Origin: Vibrio chagasii
GTDB taxonomy: Bacteria > Pseudomonadota > Gammaproteobacteria > Enterobacterales > Vibrionaceae
Length of the DNA: 64,000 nt
Assembly: GCF_024347355.1 (NCBI RefSeq)
Contig: NZ_AP025466.1
Span: 310,001 to 374,000, forward strand
Direction of reading: 5' to 3'
Part shown: in pieces, positions 8,721 through 17,503 of the stretch
Numbering within the stretch: position 1 is the first letter of the stretch
How the letters are laid out: each line of letters opens with the position of its first letter
Notes under the pieces: model-generated
Told to the model about the DNA's origin: nothing
Databases searched by the model: none
The model's input: the letters and a program-made list of their open reading frames with translations, nothing else
Translations under genes and position numbers: made by a program

Positions 8721-9383
8721 ATGATTATGAAAACATTACAATCCATTGCGCTGCTTTCCACAATTATCGCAGCACCACAAGTGTTAGCTGATGTAAAAAT
8801 TGAAGTTCCTTCTAGCGCAGATGCTCTAGTTGAAGTCTTAGCGGTTAATGAGGCTAAACCTGATCTTGAGGGTGGTTTTTTCTCTTCAAGCAAAACGATC
8901 ACCGTGCCAGACGGTGTAAACCAAATCGTTTTCCAATATCAGCTTGCTTTTAGTCAAGGTAACGACCGTGAGTTTGTTGATAGTGACGCAATTATTGCTA
9001 CTTTTGACGCGACAGACACAACAGTAACGTTCGACATGCCGAAGTTCCGCAACGCTAACGAAGCGAGAAAAGGCTTTCAGAACCTAGATTGGAAACTGGT
9101 TGATGAGAACCAACATACAATCAGTGTTAAGCAAGACAAATTAACCAAAGATGGCATGCAGATTGGCCGTAAATACCCTCAAGAAGCGAAAGAATACAAC
9201 CGTACAGGTGGTATTGCCGCATTAACGACAGGTGCTACAGCCGCTGCAGTTGTTCAGCCAGTAACACTACCAGCAAAAATTTATGGCAACGCGTCTAACA
9301 CGGCCGAAGAAATGCTGTACTTCTGGTATGAAAAAGCCGACGCTGAAACCAAGCAAAAATTCAAAGAGTTCGTGAACAAGTAA
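8721..9383 (+). CDS. DUF2057 (UPF0319, YccT-like) periplasmic protein
   Basis: A 220-residue protein with a signal peptide (MKTLQSIALLSTIIAAPQVLA) followed by the pattern of the YccT/UPF0319 family: a strand-rich N-terminal half (KIEVPSSADALVEVLAVNEAKPD), FQYQLAF, and a C-terminal FWYEKAD...KQKFKEFV. The ATG at 8727 is an equally good start that gives a standard signal peptide; neither has a strong ribosome-binding site. Family function is not established to my knowledge. It stands alone, with its own terminator. Confidence 0.75.
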   Translation: MIMKTLQSIALLSTIIAAPQVLADVKIEVPSSADALVEVLAVNEAKPDLEGGFFSSSKTITVPDGVNQIVFQYQLAFSQGNDREFVDSDAIIATFDATDTTVTFDMPKFRNANEARKGFQNLDWKLVDENQHTISVKQDKLTKDGMQIGRKYPQEAKEYNRTGGIAALTTGATAAAVVQPVTLPAKIYGNASNTAEEMLYFWYEKADAETKQKFKEFVNK

Positions 9384-9409
9384 ACCCTATTTGTTGATCT
9401 TCTAAATAA

Positions 9410-9437
9410 AAAAGCTGGCATTCAATCGCCAGCTTTT
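9410..9437 (+). terminator. Rho-independent terminator after the DUF2057 gene
   Basis: AAAGCTGGC and GCCAGCTTT form a stem with an 8-base loop, followed by a run of T, 30 bases after the stop codon. Confidence 0.85.
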
Positions 9438-9495
9438 TTGTATCAACTTCAGGGAAACTACGTTTCCATATTCGCCCTATTGGTGCGCGTTTGCA

Positions 9496-9648
9496 CTACG
9501 CGTTCTCAGTAGAAAACACTTCTCCGTCGATTTTGATTGGCCATCCCATCAACTCGTATTCAGCGGCAAGCAAATGAGCGCAACGGCTTGATATTCTTGT
9601 TTTTACCCACTCACCTATGCCACACACTTTGTATTCCAAAACAGCCAT
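9496..9648 (-). CDS. Small hypothetical protein, 50 residues
   Basis: An ATG-to-TAG frame on the minus strand with protein-like composition: MAVLEYKVCGIGEWVKT at the start and a YELMGWPIKIDGEVF segment. No clear ribosome-binding site precedes it and no family is recognised. It fills part of an otherwise empty 770-base spacer between the DUF2057 gene and the GNAT gene. Confidence 0.4.
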   Translation of the reverse strand: MAVLEYKVCGIGEWVKTRISSRCAHLLAAEYELMGWPIKIDGEVFSTENA

Positions 9649-9794
9649 TTTTATAACAACACCATTTACTCAAAATTAAATTTATAAATATCAGGCAGAA
9701 GTTATCTACTCCAAGGTCTGATGTATGTTCCCAAAAGAACACTAACCTGTAGTTTACCTATAAAGTTGTAGGTATTTTATTTTCAATCATTTAG

Positions 9795-9995
9795 CGTAAA
9801 CCATACGCTACTGGGATTTTATCTTGGCAACTGGCGCAAGGTTACACCGCTAAGCAATGTGCCGACATTCTGTTTTTAATCCCAAGAACTATCGAGTCAC
9901 ACAAATATCGAATGTTAGATATCCGCGAACTCGATAACCATATGGAGCTAATCCAGTTTGCGCTTCGTAATGGCTTCGGTATTGATAATCCATAA
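9795..9995 (+). pseudogene. Remnant of a LuxR/FixJ-type response regulator (HTH only)
   Basis: The frame has no start codon and is closed upstream by TAG at 9792-9794. It reads as the C-terminal LuxR-type helix-turn-helix: LAQGYTAKQCADILF, then PRTIESHKYRML, then MELIQFALRNGFG and a stop. This matches the usual spacing of NarL/FixJ output domains, but the receiver domain and linker are absent. A truncated gene relic is the simplest reading. The rest of the 9440-10060 spacer shows only the small minus-strand frame listed separately. Confidence 0.6.
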
Positions 9996-10060
9996 ATGCT
10001 TGTTACCAAAAAACAGTGCTCGTGCTAGTTAGTCAACACACCTCAACTCATAACAAAATC

Positions 10061-10098
10061 ATAAAGCCCTCAAACTTCTGCAGTTTGAGGGCTTTATG
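10061..10098. terminator. Bidirectional terminator hairpin
   Basis: A perfect 16-base arm (ATAAAGCCCTCAAACT) pairs with its complement across a 6-base loop. It lies about 60 bases past the end of the minus-strand GNAT gene, whose transcripts it would stop; A/T-rich arm ends allow action on both strands. Confidence 0.75.
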
Positions 10099-10157
10099 GC
10101 TTTACAGCGGTAATTTAATTCTTATTCAGATTATAAATTCAATCACCTAAAGCGAAT

Positions 10158-10658
10158 TCAAGATGCTAGATATTCAGGCTTTATTCTCGACATCAGCAAC
10201 ATATCAATGTACTTGCCATTTTTGAAGGTACTCAATCGCTTAGTCCCCTCTAACTGAAAGCCAGCGCGTTCGTACAAAGCAATCGCAGCGTGGTTATCGG
10301 CATGAACCTCTAACTCCAGGCGAACTAGGTTTAGCCAATTATCCGCTTGATTGATGGCTTCTTGCATCAAGGCTTTACCAACCCCTTTTCCGTGAACATC
10401 CGGATGAATGGCAATAGCAAGCCCTGCGCAGTGTCGGTCCCTTACTTTAGTCGTCATAAACAAGGTAATGTGGCCTACGACTTTCTCGGATGATTCAGCG
10501 ACCAACGTAAAATGGTCTGAATGACCAAATAGCCGATCCACTTGATCAGAACTGAGGTATGGTTTTTGTGACGTGTTTTCTGAAACTGAAGGGCGGCGAT
10601 AAATATCGAATAAATCTTCGCTATCCGTTGCTTCTAAATGTCTAATTTGTATATCCAA
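10158..10658 (-). CDS. GNAT acetyltransferase, AaaT/YhhY-like
   Basis: A 166-residue single-domain GNAT. The acetyl-CoA pyrophosphate loop is in HGKGVGKAL (about residues 93-101), followed by LELEVHADNHAAIALYERAGF, the classic motif B. The N-terminus (IRHLEATDSEDLFDIYRRPSV...NTSQKPY) and the end (STFKNGKYIDMLLMSRIK) follow E. coli YhhY/AaaT, an L-amino-acid N-acetyltransferase, as I recall it. The substrate is inferred only. Single-gene transcription unit on the minus strand. Confidence 0.75.
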   Translation of the reverse strand: MDIQIRHLEATDSEDLFDIYRRPSVSENTSQKPYLSSDQVDRLFGHSDHFTLVAESSEKVVGHITLFMTTKVRDRHCAGLAIAIHPDVHGKGVGKALMQEAINQADNWLNLVRLELEVHADNHAAIALYERAGFQLEGTKRLSTFKNGKYIDMLLMSRIKPEYLAS

Positions 10659-10797
10659 ATCGCTTCCTTAATAAGTTTCAATGTATTGTCTGGATTTCAT
10701 ATTACGAATAGCAGCGAGCACCTACAACCATAAAAAGTGTAAGTACCCGAAATAATGAAGTTAACTTAGAACTGCACAGCTATGGTGGCGATCTGCG

Positions 10798-11781
10798 TTA
10801 AAATTTATAGTCGATGCCGACGCTTGCCAATACCTGTTCAGAGTTATAGAAATCGATATTGGAATCAATGGCTCTTAGACCAAGTAACGTAATAAACGAC
10901 CAATCTTTGTAACCCAGCAATCCACCAAATTCATACGCTAAAAAGGCACCATACTCGTTCTCTTCACGAGTTTTTCCATAGATTGGGTTAGCTTCATCAT
11001 ACTGACGGTCATTCGCATCTAACGTAACAACAAAACCATGACGGCCAATTCGCTTAGCGTAGTTCAACTCGATACCGTAGCTATCAAAGCTCAGAGCCCC
11101 CCCTTCCGCATCAGAATTGAAATACACCATAGAAGGTACTAACAAACCGGCCTGATTAGGCAGAATGAAGCGATAGCCTGCCTTAGCATATAAATAAGCT
11201 CTTTCTCTATCGAGGAGTGCGGCTTCTTGTGTAGACAGACTTTGGGTACCTGACAGTTCATCATCAACATCAGACTCACCAATAGCAAAATCTGTTTGGA
11301 AAGCAGTGCCGCCGATGTTAGTCAGTTGTAGGCGGCCCACGTTACCCTTTACATCAGTTTCGTTTCGATTCACACCAACAGCGTAAGGATCAGACCAAGC
11401 CTTGCCGGAGATAAGTGTCGGTAACACGGAAACATCTAATATGGTTCCGCCAGAGAGTTGGTGTCGATAACCGATTTCAAAAGCAATAGTACCGGTCGCA
11501 ATATCTTCTCGGGTGGTACCGGCATAAACTTGGTGAGTAAGGGATTCACCAAAGGTATATTTAACAGTTCCAAGAAAACCAAGTAAGCCTTGATTCTCAC
11601 TATCGCCTTCCATGGTATTGGTTGCTTGGTTTGAGTCTTGTTCAGTACTCAAATTACTGCTGTCAGAATAGAACCCAGCCAAGACACTAAAGTTACCACT
11701 AAAGCCCTCACTAGGAGCTAGTCCACTGTACGCTGGCATAGAAACAGCCGCGGAAAGTACTACAGGTAAAACAGACCTCAT
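10798..11781 (-). CDS. DUF2860 outer-membrane family protein
   Basis: 327 residues from the ATG at 11781; an in-frame GTG 27 bases upstream is less likely because the ATG gives a clean signal peptide (MRSVLPVVLSAAVSMPAYS). The mature protein alternates polar and hydrophobic residues and ends GIDYKF with a terminal Phe, as expected of an outer-membrane barrel. The layout (GFSGNFSVLAGFYSDSSNL near the start, EIGYRHQLSGGT, YAKRIGRHGF) matches DUF2860 proteins of Vibrio. No function is assigned to the family. Confidence 0.75.
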   Translation of the reverse strand: MRSVLPVVLSAAVSMPAYSGLAPSEGFSGNFSVLAGFYSDSSNLSTEQDSNQATNTMEGDSENQGLLGFLGTVKYTFGESLTHQVYAGTTREDIATGTIAFEIGYRHQLSGGTILDVSVLPTLISGKAWSDPYAVGVNRNETDVKGNVGRLQLTNIGGTAFQTDFAIGESDVDDELSGTQSLSTQEAALLDRERAYLYAKAGYRFILPNQAGLLVPSMVYFNSDAEGGALSFDSYGIELNYAKRIGRHGFVVTLDANDRQYDEANPIYGKTREENEYGAFLAYEFGGLLGYKDWSFITLLGLRAIDSNIDFYNSEQVLASVGIDYKF

Positions 11782-11984
11782 ATTCACATCCACTAGTTGA
11801 ATAATCACCCATTAAATATATGTACAAATTTAGAATTACAACAAGTATTTAACCTTTCTACATCCCCACTTTGTTGAGTTTTCGGGATAGGGCAATGTCT
11901 CAAGCGTGACGTAGATATGATCTATCGTGCTCGGCCTTTCGTAACAAGCCTCGGAAACAAAGGAAAAACTGAAAGGAACCCAAT

Positions 11985-12482
11985 ATGCTTAAAAACTTAT
12001 ATAAAAGCCTGTCGCTGTTCGCCGCATCACTTCTTTTATCAACGGCTGTCAATGCTGACCATCATGGTATGAAAAAAGACATCGTTGATATAGCGGTTGA
12101 TAATGGCTCTTTCACAACGTTAGTAGCGGCAGTAAAAGCAGCAGGATTAGTGGATACACTGAAAGGAGAAGGCCCGTTCACTGTTTTTGCACCAACAGAT
12201 GAAGCGTTTGCCGCTCTACCGGAAGGTACGGTAGATATGTTATTGAAGCCGGAAAATAAAGACAAACTGGTCGCAGTACTCACCTATCATGTAGTGCCAG
12301 GAAAAGTAATGGCTGAAGATGTGGTAAAACTAGACAGCGCAGTCACCATACAGGGTGAGCCAGTCACAATTAGTACTGACCATGGTGTTGTAATGATCAA
12401 CAAAGCTCACGTCGTAACAGCAGACGTTAAAGCGAGCAACGGTGTGATACATGTCATTGACGCTGTACTGTTAACTAAGTAA
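11985..12482 (+). CDS. Secreted fasciclin (FAS1) domain protein
   Basis: 165 residues with a signal peptide (cleavage near VNA-DHH) and one FAS1 domain covering the rest: the H1-type block [17 protein letters not shown] and the H2-type YHVVPGKV, ending with [14 protein letters not shown]1 proteins are adhesion or surface-associated proteins. An AAAGGAA ribosome-binding site precedes the ATG. Single gene, divergent from the DUF2860 gene and followed by its own terminator. Confidence 0.9.
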   Translation: MLKNLYKSLSLFAASLLLSTAVNADHHGMKKDIVDIAVDNGSFTTLVAAVKAAGLVDTLKGEGPFTVFAPTDEAFAALPEGTVDMLLKPENKDKLVAVLTYHVVPGKVMAEDVVKLDSAVTIQGEPVTISTDHGVVMINKAHVVTADVKASNGVIHVIDAVLLTK

Positions 12483-12515
12483 CAGACACCAATGGCCGTT
12501 AAAAGAGATTTAGGA

Positions 12516-12541
12516 GGTGTGACAATGTCACACGTCTTTTC
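12516..12541 (+). terminator. Terminator after the fasciclin gene
   Basis: GTGTGAC and GTCACAC form a short stem followed by CGTCTTTTCT, 35 bases after the stop. Confidence 0.6.
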
Positions 12542-12594
12542 TATTCGAACATTAGATTTTGGCTTATCACTTTAGATATTAAGTGGATATTGGG

Positions 12595-12891
12595 TTATAC
12601 AAACAGTCGGCCAAATATCAGAAACGCGGCCATCGACACCACTTTGGTAAACACCACCACCCAAATACAGTCACCAATACTCGAATGAGTTGCCTTCCCA
12701 AGTAGAAATACGAACAGTATAAGCCCTAGAACCCACCCCACCGTCGGAATCATAGAGACTAGAGATACGATAATCGCTATCGTTAGAAGAGACTTAAAAT
12801 CCGCCACCACAAACGACAGTTTAGATGCAATGTACATACAACATGCCGTGACTAGCGCATCCATAACAAATGCTAAAGCTTCGATTCCCAC
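12595..12891 (-). CDS. Small membrane protein, unknown
   Basis: 98 residues with about three hydrophobic segments (roughly 5-30, 35-65 and 75-97) separated by short polar turns. No known family recognised. Downstream of it is the fasciclin terminator from the opposite strand. Confidence 0.55.
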   Translation of the reverse strand: MGIEALAFVMDALVTACCMYIASKLSFVVADFKSLLTIAIIVSLVSMIPTVGWVLGLILFVFLLGKATHSSIGDCIWVVVFTKVVSMAAFLIFGRLFV

Positions 12892-13031
12892 GTACTACCC
12901 TCACTCTTTTCAATCGAACCGAATAGTACATTGAAATTAAAGAGGAAATCTTAGCGCAATTGCAAAAACACCATCAAGATCTGTCCCACAATTGAGACTT
13001 AGAAGAGATTTTCGATAATCATTTTCGAGAT

Positions 13032-13223
13032 TTATTCTTTGGCATTCTCATATTTATTGCCGAATAAACAAAGGAATGAATTAATGACAAAAGAAAAAAA
13101 TGAAATAACCACGACGAAGAGCGGAAACAACCCAGAGACCCCAGATTGCAAGGCTAACACTCCGATTGCAAAAGAAAACATCGACACTAATGTGTATATT
13201 TTTAATCTACTCACATGACTCAT
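13032..13223 (-). CDS. Very small membrane protein, unknown
   Basis: 63 residues from the ATG at 13223, chosen because AAGGAG lies 8 bases upstream; a GTG three codons earlier is too close to that site. The protein has two hydrophobic segments (about 9-27 and 29-52) and a charged tail NKYENAKE. The good ribosome-binding site supports a real gene. No family recognised. Confidence 0.5.
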   Translation of the reverse strand: MSHVSRLKIYTLVSMFSFAIGVLALQSGVSGLFPLFVVVISFFSFVINSFLCLFGNKYENAKE

Positions 13224-13389
13224 GAACAACACTCCTTGTATTCATTCAATCTTTAAAATTAGACAAATTGGCTAGCACACAATTTGAACTCATCGACAAT
13301 ATCAGTAGATCAGCAAAATTTACCCTTAAAAAGGTTTAATAATCCTTTTAGGCCGGTTCCTCTTCACAATCTTCGCTCTTAACATAAAC

Positions 13390-13860
13390 CTACTTATCGA
13401 TAACCTTTTCCATCACGAAATTCGTAAGCGTTACTCCACGCATATCGACTTGCTGATCATTCACTACTTTAAAACCCATACGCTCATAAAATGGCCTCGC
13501 GGTGATACTTACCTCTGAGAAGTATCTTGATACCCCACGAAGTTGCCCTATCGTGAACACATGCTCCATCAACGCTCGGCCCACACCTCGCCCCTGATAT
13601 TGATGATGGCAAAAAAAATGGTCGACTAAACCACTCGGCTGTAAGTCAGTATAGCCAACAATATGACCATCTAACTCAGCGACAAAAGGTTTTAACCCGA
13701 CCATACGCTTTTGCCACAACGCAAAGTCAAAACCACTTGGTGCCCAAGCCTCGACTTGCTCTTGAGAATAATCTCGTATGTTCACGTTGCGAACCGTGTA
13801 AAAAAAGATCTCCCATAGCGCTTTGGCGTCACTTTCTTGATAATTTCGAATTCTAACCAC
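13390..13860 (-). CDS. GNAT family acetyltransferase
   Basis: 156 residues starting at GTG (GGAAGAG upstream). The acetyl-CoA binding loop is in HQYQGRGVGRALMEHV, and FYERMGF follows as in other GNATs. The N-terminus (MVRIRNYQESDAKALWEIFF) is of the general RimI-like type. No substrate can be inferred. An AT-rich weak hairpin at about 13328-13349 could be its terminator. Confidence 0.8.
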   Translation of the reverse strand: MVRIRNYQESDAKALWEIFFYTVRNVNIRDYSQEQVEAWAPSGFDFALWQKRMVGLKPFVAELDGHIVGYTDLQPSGLVDHFFCHHQYQGRGVGRALMEHVFTIGQLRGVSRYFSEVSITARPFYERMGFKVVNDQQVDMRGVTLTNFVMEKVIDK

Positions 13861-13963
13861 ACTCTCTTCCTTTGGTTGCTTTCAGATTCTAACTATTGGA
13901 TTTGTTACTCTACAAACAGGCATCAGTTGATAAATAGTTGCAATGGGACACTCACTAGCCACA

Positions 13964-14182
13964 TTAAAGAATACGTGTCACTGATGGGTATTTTTCTGAA
14001 GCAAACTCATGATAAATATCCGCTAAATAACGCGCAAACTCTTCCTCTGCTAAATCAGAAGGGATAATCACATCATAAACTCGAGATCGTATTGAAGTTT
14101 CCGATTCTCGATAAAGTAGCCACTCTTCGTTTTGCCTCTGTACCGACATTCTCTGGTGAAAAACCTGAAATTTTCGCCACAT
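13964..14182 (-). CDS. Small conserved hypothetical protein (possibly DUF7661-like)
   Basis: 72 residues. The pattern MSVQRQNEEWLLYRESETS...RVYDVIIPSDLAEEEFARYLADIYHE resembles short single-domain proteins found widely in proteobacteria; the family name is a recollection and may be wrong. It starts 24 bases after the cupin gene stop and is probably co-transcribed with it. No catalytic motif is visible. Confidence 0.6.
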   Translation of the reverse strand: MWRKFQVFHQRMSVQRQNEEWLLYRESETSIRSRVYDVIIPSDLAEEEFARYLADIYHEFASEKYPSVTRIL

Positions 14183-14206
14183 ACGCTCTTTACCTCTATC
14201 CCAAAA

Positions 14207-14521
14207 TCAACGATAAAACACCGCAAGCCATATCGTAACAGAGTCTTTGTCAGTCCCCTGAACCTTGTGCTTTTCACCGGCGGGAATATTGAGGTAGTCC
14301 CCTTTAGACAAAGTAACAATACGACCATCAGCAAATTCGATAACGCCTTGTCCCTCGAGCACCAGAACCCATTCATGCTCCTCTTGATCGTACCAACCCT
14401 CCTCAGGAGAACTGTGTCCATGTGAAAGTATCCTCTCTATCCGAATGTTGTCATTCGCTATCAAGTCATTAAATATTTCATTAGGTATCGACGAAGGGAT
14501 ATCCGTGTAGATATTTGACAT
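14207..14521 (-). CDS. Cupin domain protein
   Basis: 104 residues forming one cupin barrel: HGHSSPEEGWYDQEEHEWVLVLEGQG (motif 1 with metal-binding His and Glu) and GDYLNIPAGEKHKV (motif 2 with His). AGGAA precedes the ATG. Substrate unknown. First gene of a two-gene unit with the 72-residue protein downstream. Confidence 0.85.
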   Translation of the reverse strand: MSNIYTDIPSSIPNEIFNDLIANDNIRIERILSHGHSSPEEGWYDQEEHEWVLVLEGQGVIEFADGRIVTLSKGDYLNIPAGEKHKVQGTDKDSVTIWLAVFYR

Positions 14522-14579
14522 AGCATTTCCTTGTTTTTTTAGCCGCTCAAAGGTTGTGAGGTGTTAATGACACAACACA

Positions 14580-15083
14580 CTAAGCAGCTACGTTCTTCCT
14601 GAAATAAAAACGGTAATAGCCAAGCAAGTTACTGCCAATAAATAAGGCTTCCATAACAACCGCTGTTGGAGAGCCAACTAAGTAATTATGAACAAGCCAA
14701 AAACTGGTGCCGATGATCATTAGCTCTCGAAGTCGACGGTCATCCTTGTTAAAAGCAGCAAATGTTTGGAACATTGATGCAAAGCAACTCAATACGCTAG
14801 TTAACCCTGAGAAGGTAAAGACAGTAGCAACCACAGACAGAGAGCAAAACAGATATTTGAATTTAGGTGATGTGGAAAACACACTCGTTAAATAACGGAT
14901 AGTGGCAATAATCATCAAGCATGCCGCAGTCCACTGCTCCAAAAGAATAAAGTGACTTGAAATCAGTACACCGGCAAAAAACAGGCAAGTCACAATCTTC
15001 TTACGCTCTTTAAACTGAAACGAAAGGAGATCAAAGCAAATCGCAATGGCGACTAAAACTTGAGATAGATAAAAAGCAGACAC
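14580..15083 (-). CDS. YgjV-family inner-membrane protein
   Basis: 167 residues with about five or six hydrophobic segments. The arrangement (FDLLSFQFKERKKIV, FILLEQWTAA, RRLRELMIIGTSFWLVHNYLVGSPTAVVMEALF) is that of the YgjV family of membrane proteins, whose function is not known. It precedes the cupin gene on the same strand with a 58-base gap. Confidence 0.75.
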   Translation of the reverse strand: MSAFYLSQVLVAIAICFDLLSFQFKERKKIVTCLFFAGVLISSHFILLEQWTAACLMIIATIRYLTSVFSTSPKFKYLFCSLSVVATVFTFSGLTSVLSCFASMFQTFAAFNKDDRRLRELMIIGTSFWLVHNYLVGSPTAVVMEALFIGSNLLGYYRFYFRKNVAA

Positions 15084-15247
15084 AGTGATTCCTTCAACAA
15101 TAACTTAGGTTTAACGACCTCGCTAGGATTCATCAGGCAGCTCAATAGCCAGTAGCGCTCGTATGAACCCTCCATTTGTAACCTAAAAAAATGGGCTACA
15201 CGATTATTTTTTGAATTACTGACTCGTTTTAGCGGCCTATGTGATAT

Positions 15248-16045
15248 CTAAACCTTCAAGCGCCCACTGATCACGGTTTTCGCAGAGCCAATCAACTTTA
15301 TGCGTCCATTAGCCAGAAGTTCTGTCGAAATATAGCCTCCACGACGAGAGGCTTGGTATGCATTAAAACAATACTTATTCAGTTTCTCAGACCAGTATTG
15401 CGTGAGAGCACAGTGCGCCGAGCCAGTTACTGGGTCTTCATTCGTGCCAACCCAAGGCGCGAAATAGCGAGAGATAAAATCAAGCTCAATATTGGATGAA
15501 AGCGCGGTCACCACAACACCTCTACCCTTCATCTTCTTGAGGGCATCAAAGTTGGGGGTTAGGTCTAAAACAACCTGCTCATTGGTCACCTCGATAAACG
15601 TTTTAGAGTCGAACTCCATGTATGACAACACTTGACTGTTCTCAATACCTAGATGTTCCAACAGCCTAGTATCAACCTCTACACTTGATAATTGAGTACA
15701 CGGGAAGTCTAACTCGATGGACGAGTCACAAACTGTGGCAGTTAAATCACCAGATAAGGTCTGAAATACGACCCTGTCACTGGCTTTTACTAGTCCTTTT
15801 TCTTTCATCACATGAACCGTCGCCAAAGTGCCGTGCCCGCACAGCTGAACTTCTACTTCCGGCGTAAACCACTTAAGAGTCATAGATTCTAACGCAAGGA
15901 AAGCCGTTTCTGGAACCGCCATCTCATCCGCAATAGAAAGCATTAATGCTTCATCCAACACGTGTTGAGAAATACAGACACCTGCAGGATTGCCTTTAAA
16001 AGCTTGGCTAGTGAATGAATCGACTTGATATATTTCTAAATCCAC
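15248..16045 (-). CDS. PhzF-family isomerase
   Basis: 265 residues from a GTG at 16045, chosen because GGAGA lies just upstream and the protein then begins MDLEIYQVDSF as PhzF proteins do; the frame stays open 22 codons further. Family features: active-site Glu at about residue 46 (VPETAFL), LCGHGTLA, and DPVTGSAHC. PhzF proteins catalyse isomerisation or hydrogen shift on small acids; no phenazine genes are nearby, so the substrate is unknown. Length is typical for the family. Confidence 0.85.
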   Translation of the reverse strand: MDLEIYQVDSFTSQAFKGNPAGVCISQHVLDEALMLSIADEMAVPETAFLALESMTLKWFTPEVEVQLCGHGTLATVHVMKEKGLVKASDRVVFQTLSGDLTATVCDSSIELDFPCTQLSSVEVDTRLLEHLGIENSQVLSYMEFDSKTFIEVTNEQVVLDLTPNFDALKKMKGRGVVVTALSSNIELDFISRYFAPWVGTNEDPVTGSAHCALTQYWSEKLNKYCFNAYQASRRGGYISTELLANGRIKLIGSAKTVISGRLKV

Positions 16046-16201
16046 AATGTCTCCGACGATTGAAATGAATGACAACGTTCGACCACAATAAGCACAAACT
16101 CCTTGTGCCACAAGTCATTAGTCAAAATTTCTCAAGGGGTGACCGATAGAATAAGCCAATGATAAATAATGAGTTATCGAACAACAGCATGATTTAGAAG
16201 A

Positions 16202-16378
16202 ATGGACCCATTAAGCTTGCTCAGGAGCGTCTCCTCCTTTTTCAGCGCTTTGTTTTATCGCTTCTCACCGCCGCTCCATATCGAAAACCTAGCGATTGGG
16301 ATAGCGCTAACTAACACCATGCTGATGGTTTTACTTCAAGTAAAACCTAGGCAATTGCGTGCGCAGCATAATGTTTAA
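16202..16378 (+). CDS. Possible small protein, 58 residues
   Basis: An ATG-to-TAA frame (MDPLSLLRSVSSFFSALF at the start) in the 417-base spacer between the PhzF and NspS-like genes. It has a mild hydrophobic stretch but no clear ribosome-binding site. Weakly supported; the remainder of the spacer shows nothing recognisable. Confidence 0.2.
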   Translation: MDPLSLLRSVSSFFSALFYRFSPPLHIENLAIGIALTNTMLMVLLQVKPRQLRAQHNV

Positions 16379-16462
16379 GTAAAATTAGAGGCGTAAATTT
16401 GAAGCAGGTCTCAAATTTTGCGCTAGGATCTAGTTAAACAAAGAAGAGAAAGGAATCCGTCA

Positions 16463-17500
16463 GTGAAGGCATTTTATGTTTATGTTTCAGTTCTCGTGTC
16501 CGCATCCTTTTCGCCTGGGTTAGTATTTGGTCAACAACATGAAATTTATCTCTACAATTGGGATGAGTTTTTATCCGAGAGCGTCATTGAAAAATTGAAT
16601 GACACCTATGGCATTGCATTAAAACAGCAATACTTTTCAGACGAATCGATTCGTGATGAAGTCCTATTGAGCGAACGCCGCGGTGCCTTTGAACTGGTTG
16701 TGATCGAGAGTATGAAGCTCAAAGCGTTGGCTGAGCAAAACCTATTTCACAACCTCAGTGGCATGCAGCAATCTCTCGCAAACAACTTTGACTCTCGATG
16801 GGTTGATGGATGCGGCGACTATGGCATCCCTTATGCTTGGGGAACATCGGGCATATTGTACCGTAGCGATAAAGTCGACACTCCTAATTCATGGAAAGCC
16901 ATATTGGATCCTGAAACCGAAAACAGTGGCCGAATTAGTATGTATTACGAGCCAACAGATCTCGTGAGTGCTGCACTTCTACTCAACCAATTCGAACCAT
17001 TCACAAACAATGAGCAGGAGCTGAGAGTTGCCTACAAAACCTTGCAAGCTCAAAAGCCCCACCTTGAGAGTAATGAATACGTCGTCGACTATATCCACCG
17101 CCCAGAAAGACTGGCCAATATAGACTTGGCTTACGGGTATTCTGGAGACAGTTACATATTGAATGAGGTCGATCCCGAAGCATCATGGGCCTATATCGTT
17201 CCTCAAGAAGGCACAACCCTTTGGTTGGAGTGCATCGCAGCGATTAACAACGGAGAACTATCAGAACAAGCATCAACGATACTCTCCTTTTTGTCACAAC
17301 CCGAAATTGCAGCTCAAAACGCAATGGACTCCTGGTTCGCCACACCAAACTCAAAAGCTAAGGCTTTGACCTCTCTAGAGTATCAAAACGACCCAGAGCT
17401 TTTCCCTAGCCAAGAAGTACTAGAACGCAGCTATCTGTATCAGCCCCTTGAACCCAATAGCCTTCAAATTCGTAATCGTATTGTTGATAGTTTGAGATAA
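16463..17500 (+). CDS. NspS-like periplasmic polyamine-binding protein
   Basis: 345 residues with a signal peptide ending near VFG-QQH. The opening EIYLYNWDEFLSESVIEKL is the PotD/PotF-type start, and VDGCGDYGIPYAWGTSGILY is the usual hinge-region block, so this is a type II binding protein of the spermidine/putrescine class. No ABC permease or ATPase is nearby. The next gene starts 3 bases after the stop and encodes an MbaA-like membrane protein, exactly the NspS-MbaA arrangement of V. cholerae, in which the binding protein signals norspermidine/spermidine to a c-di-GMP enzyme. The ligand here is inferred. Confidence 0.8.
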   Translation: MKAFYVYVSVLVSASFSPGLVFGQQHEIYLYNWDEFLSESVIEKLNDTYGIALKQQYFSDESIRDEVLLSERRGAFELVVIESMKLKALAEQNLFHNLSGMQQSLANNFDSRWVDGCGDYGIPYAWGTSGILYRSDKVDTPNSWKAILDPETENSGRISMYYEPTDLVSAALLLNQFEPFTNNEQELRVAYKTLQAQKPHLESNEYVVDYIHRPERLANIDLAYGYSGDSYILNEVDPEASWAYIVPQEGTTLWLECIAAINNGELSEQASTILSFLSQPEIAAQNAMDSWFATPNSKAKALTSLEYQNDPELFPSQEVLERSYLYQPLEPNSLQIRNRIVDSLR

Positions 17501-17503
17501 GAA

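Noticed and set aside
14068..14421. Long frames on both strands overlapping the cupin and 72-residue genes
   Set aside because: The cupin and small protein explain this stretch with good starts; the others read as shadows.
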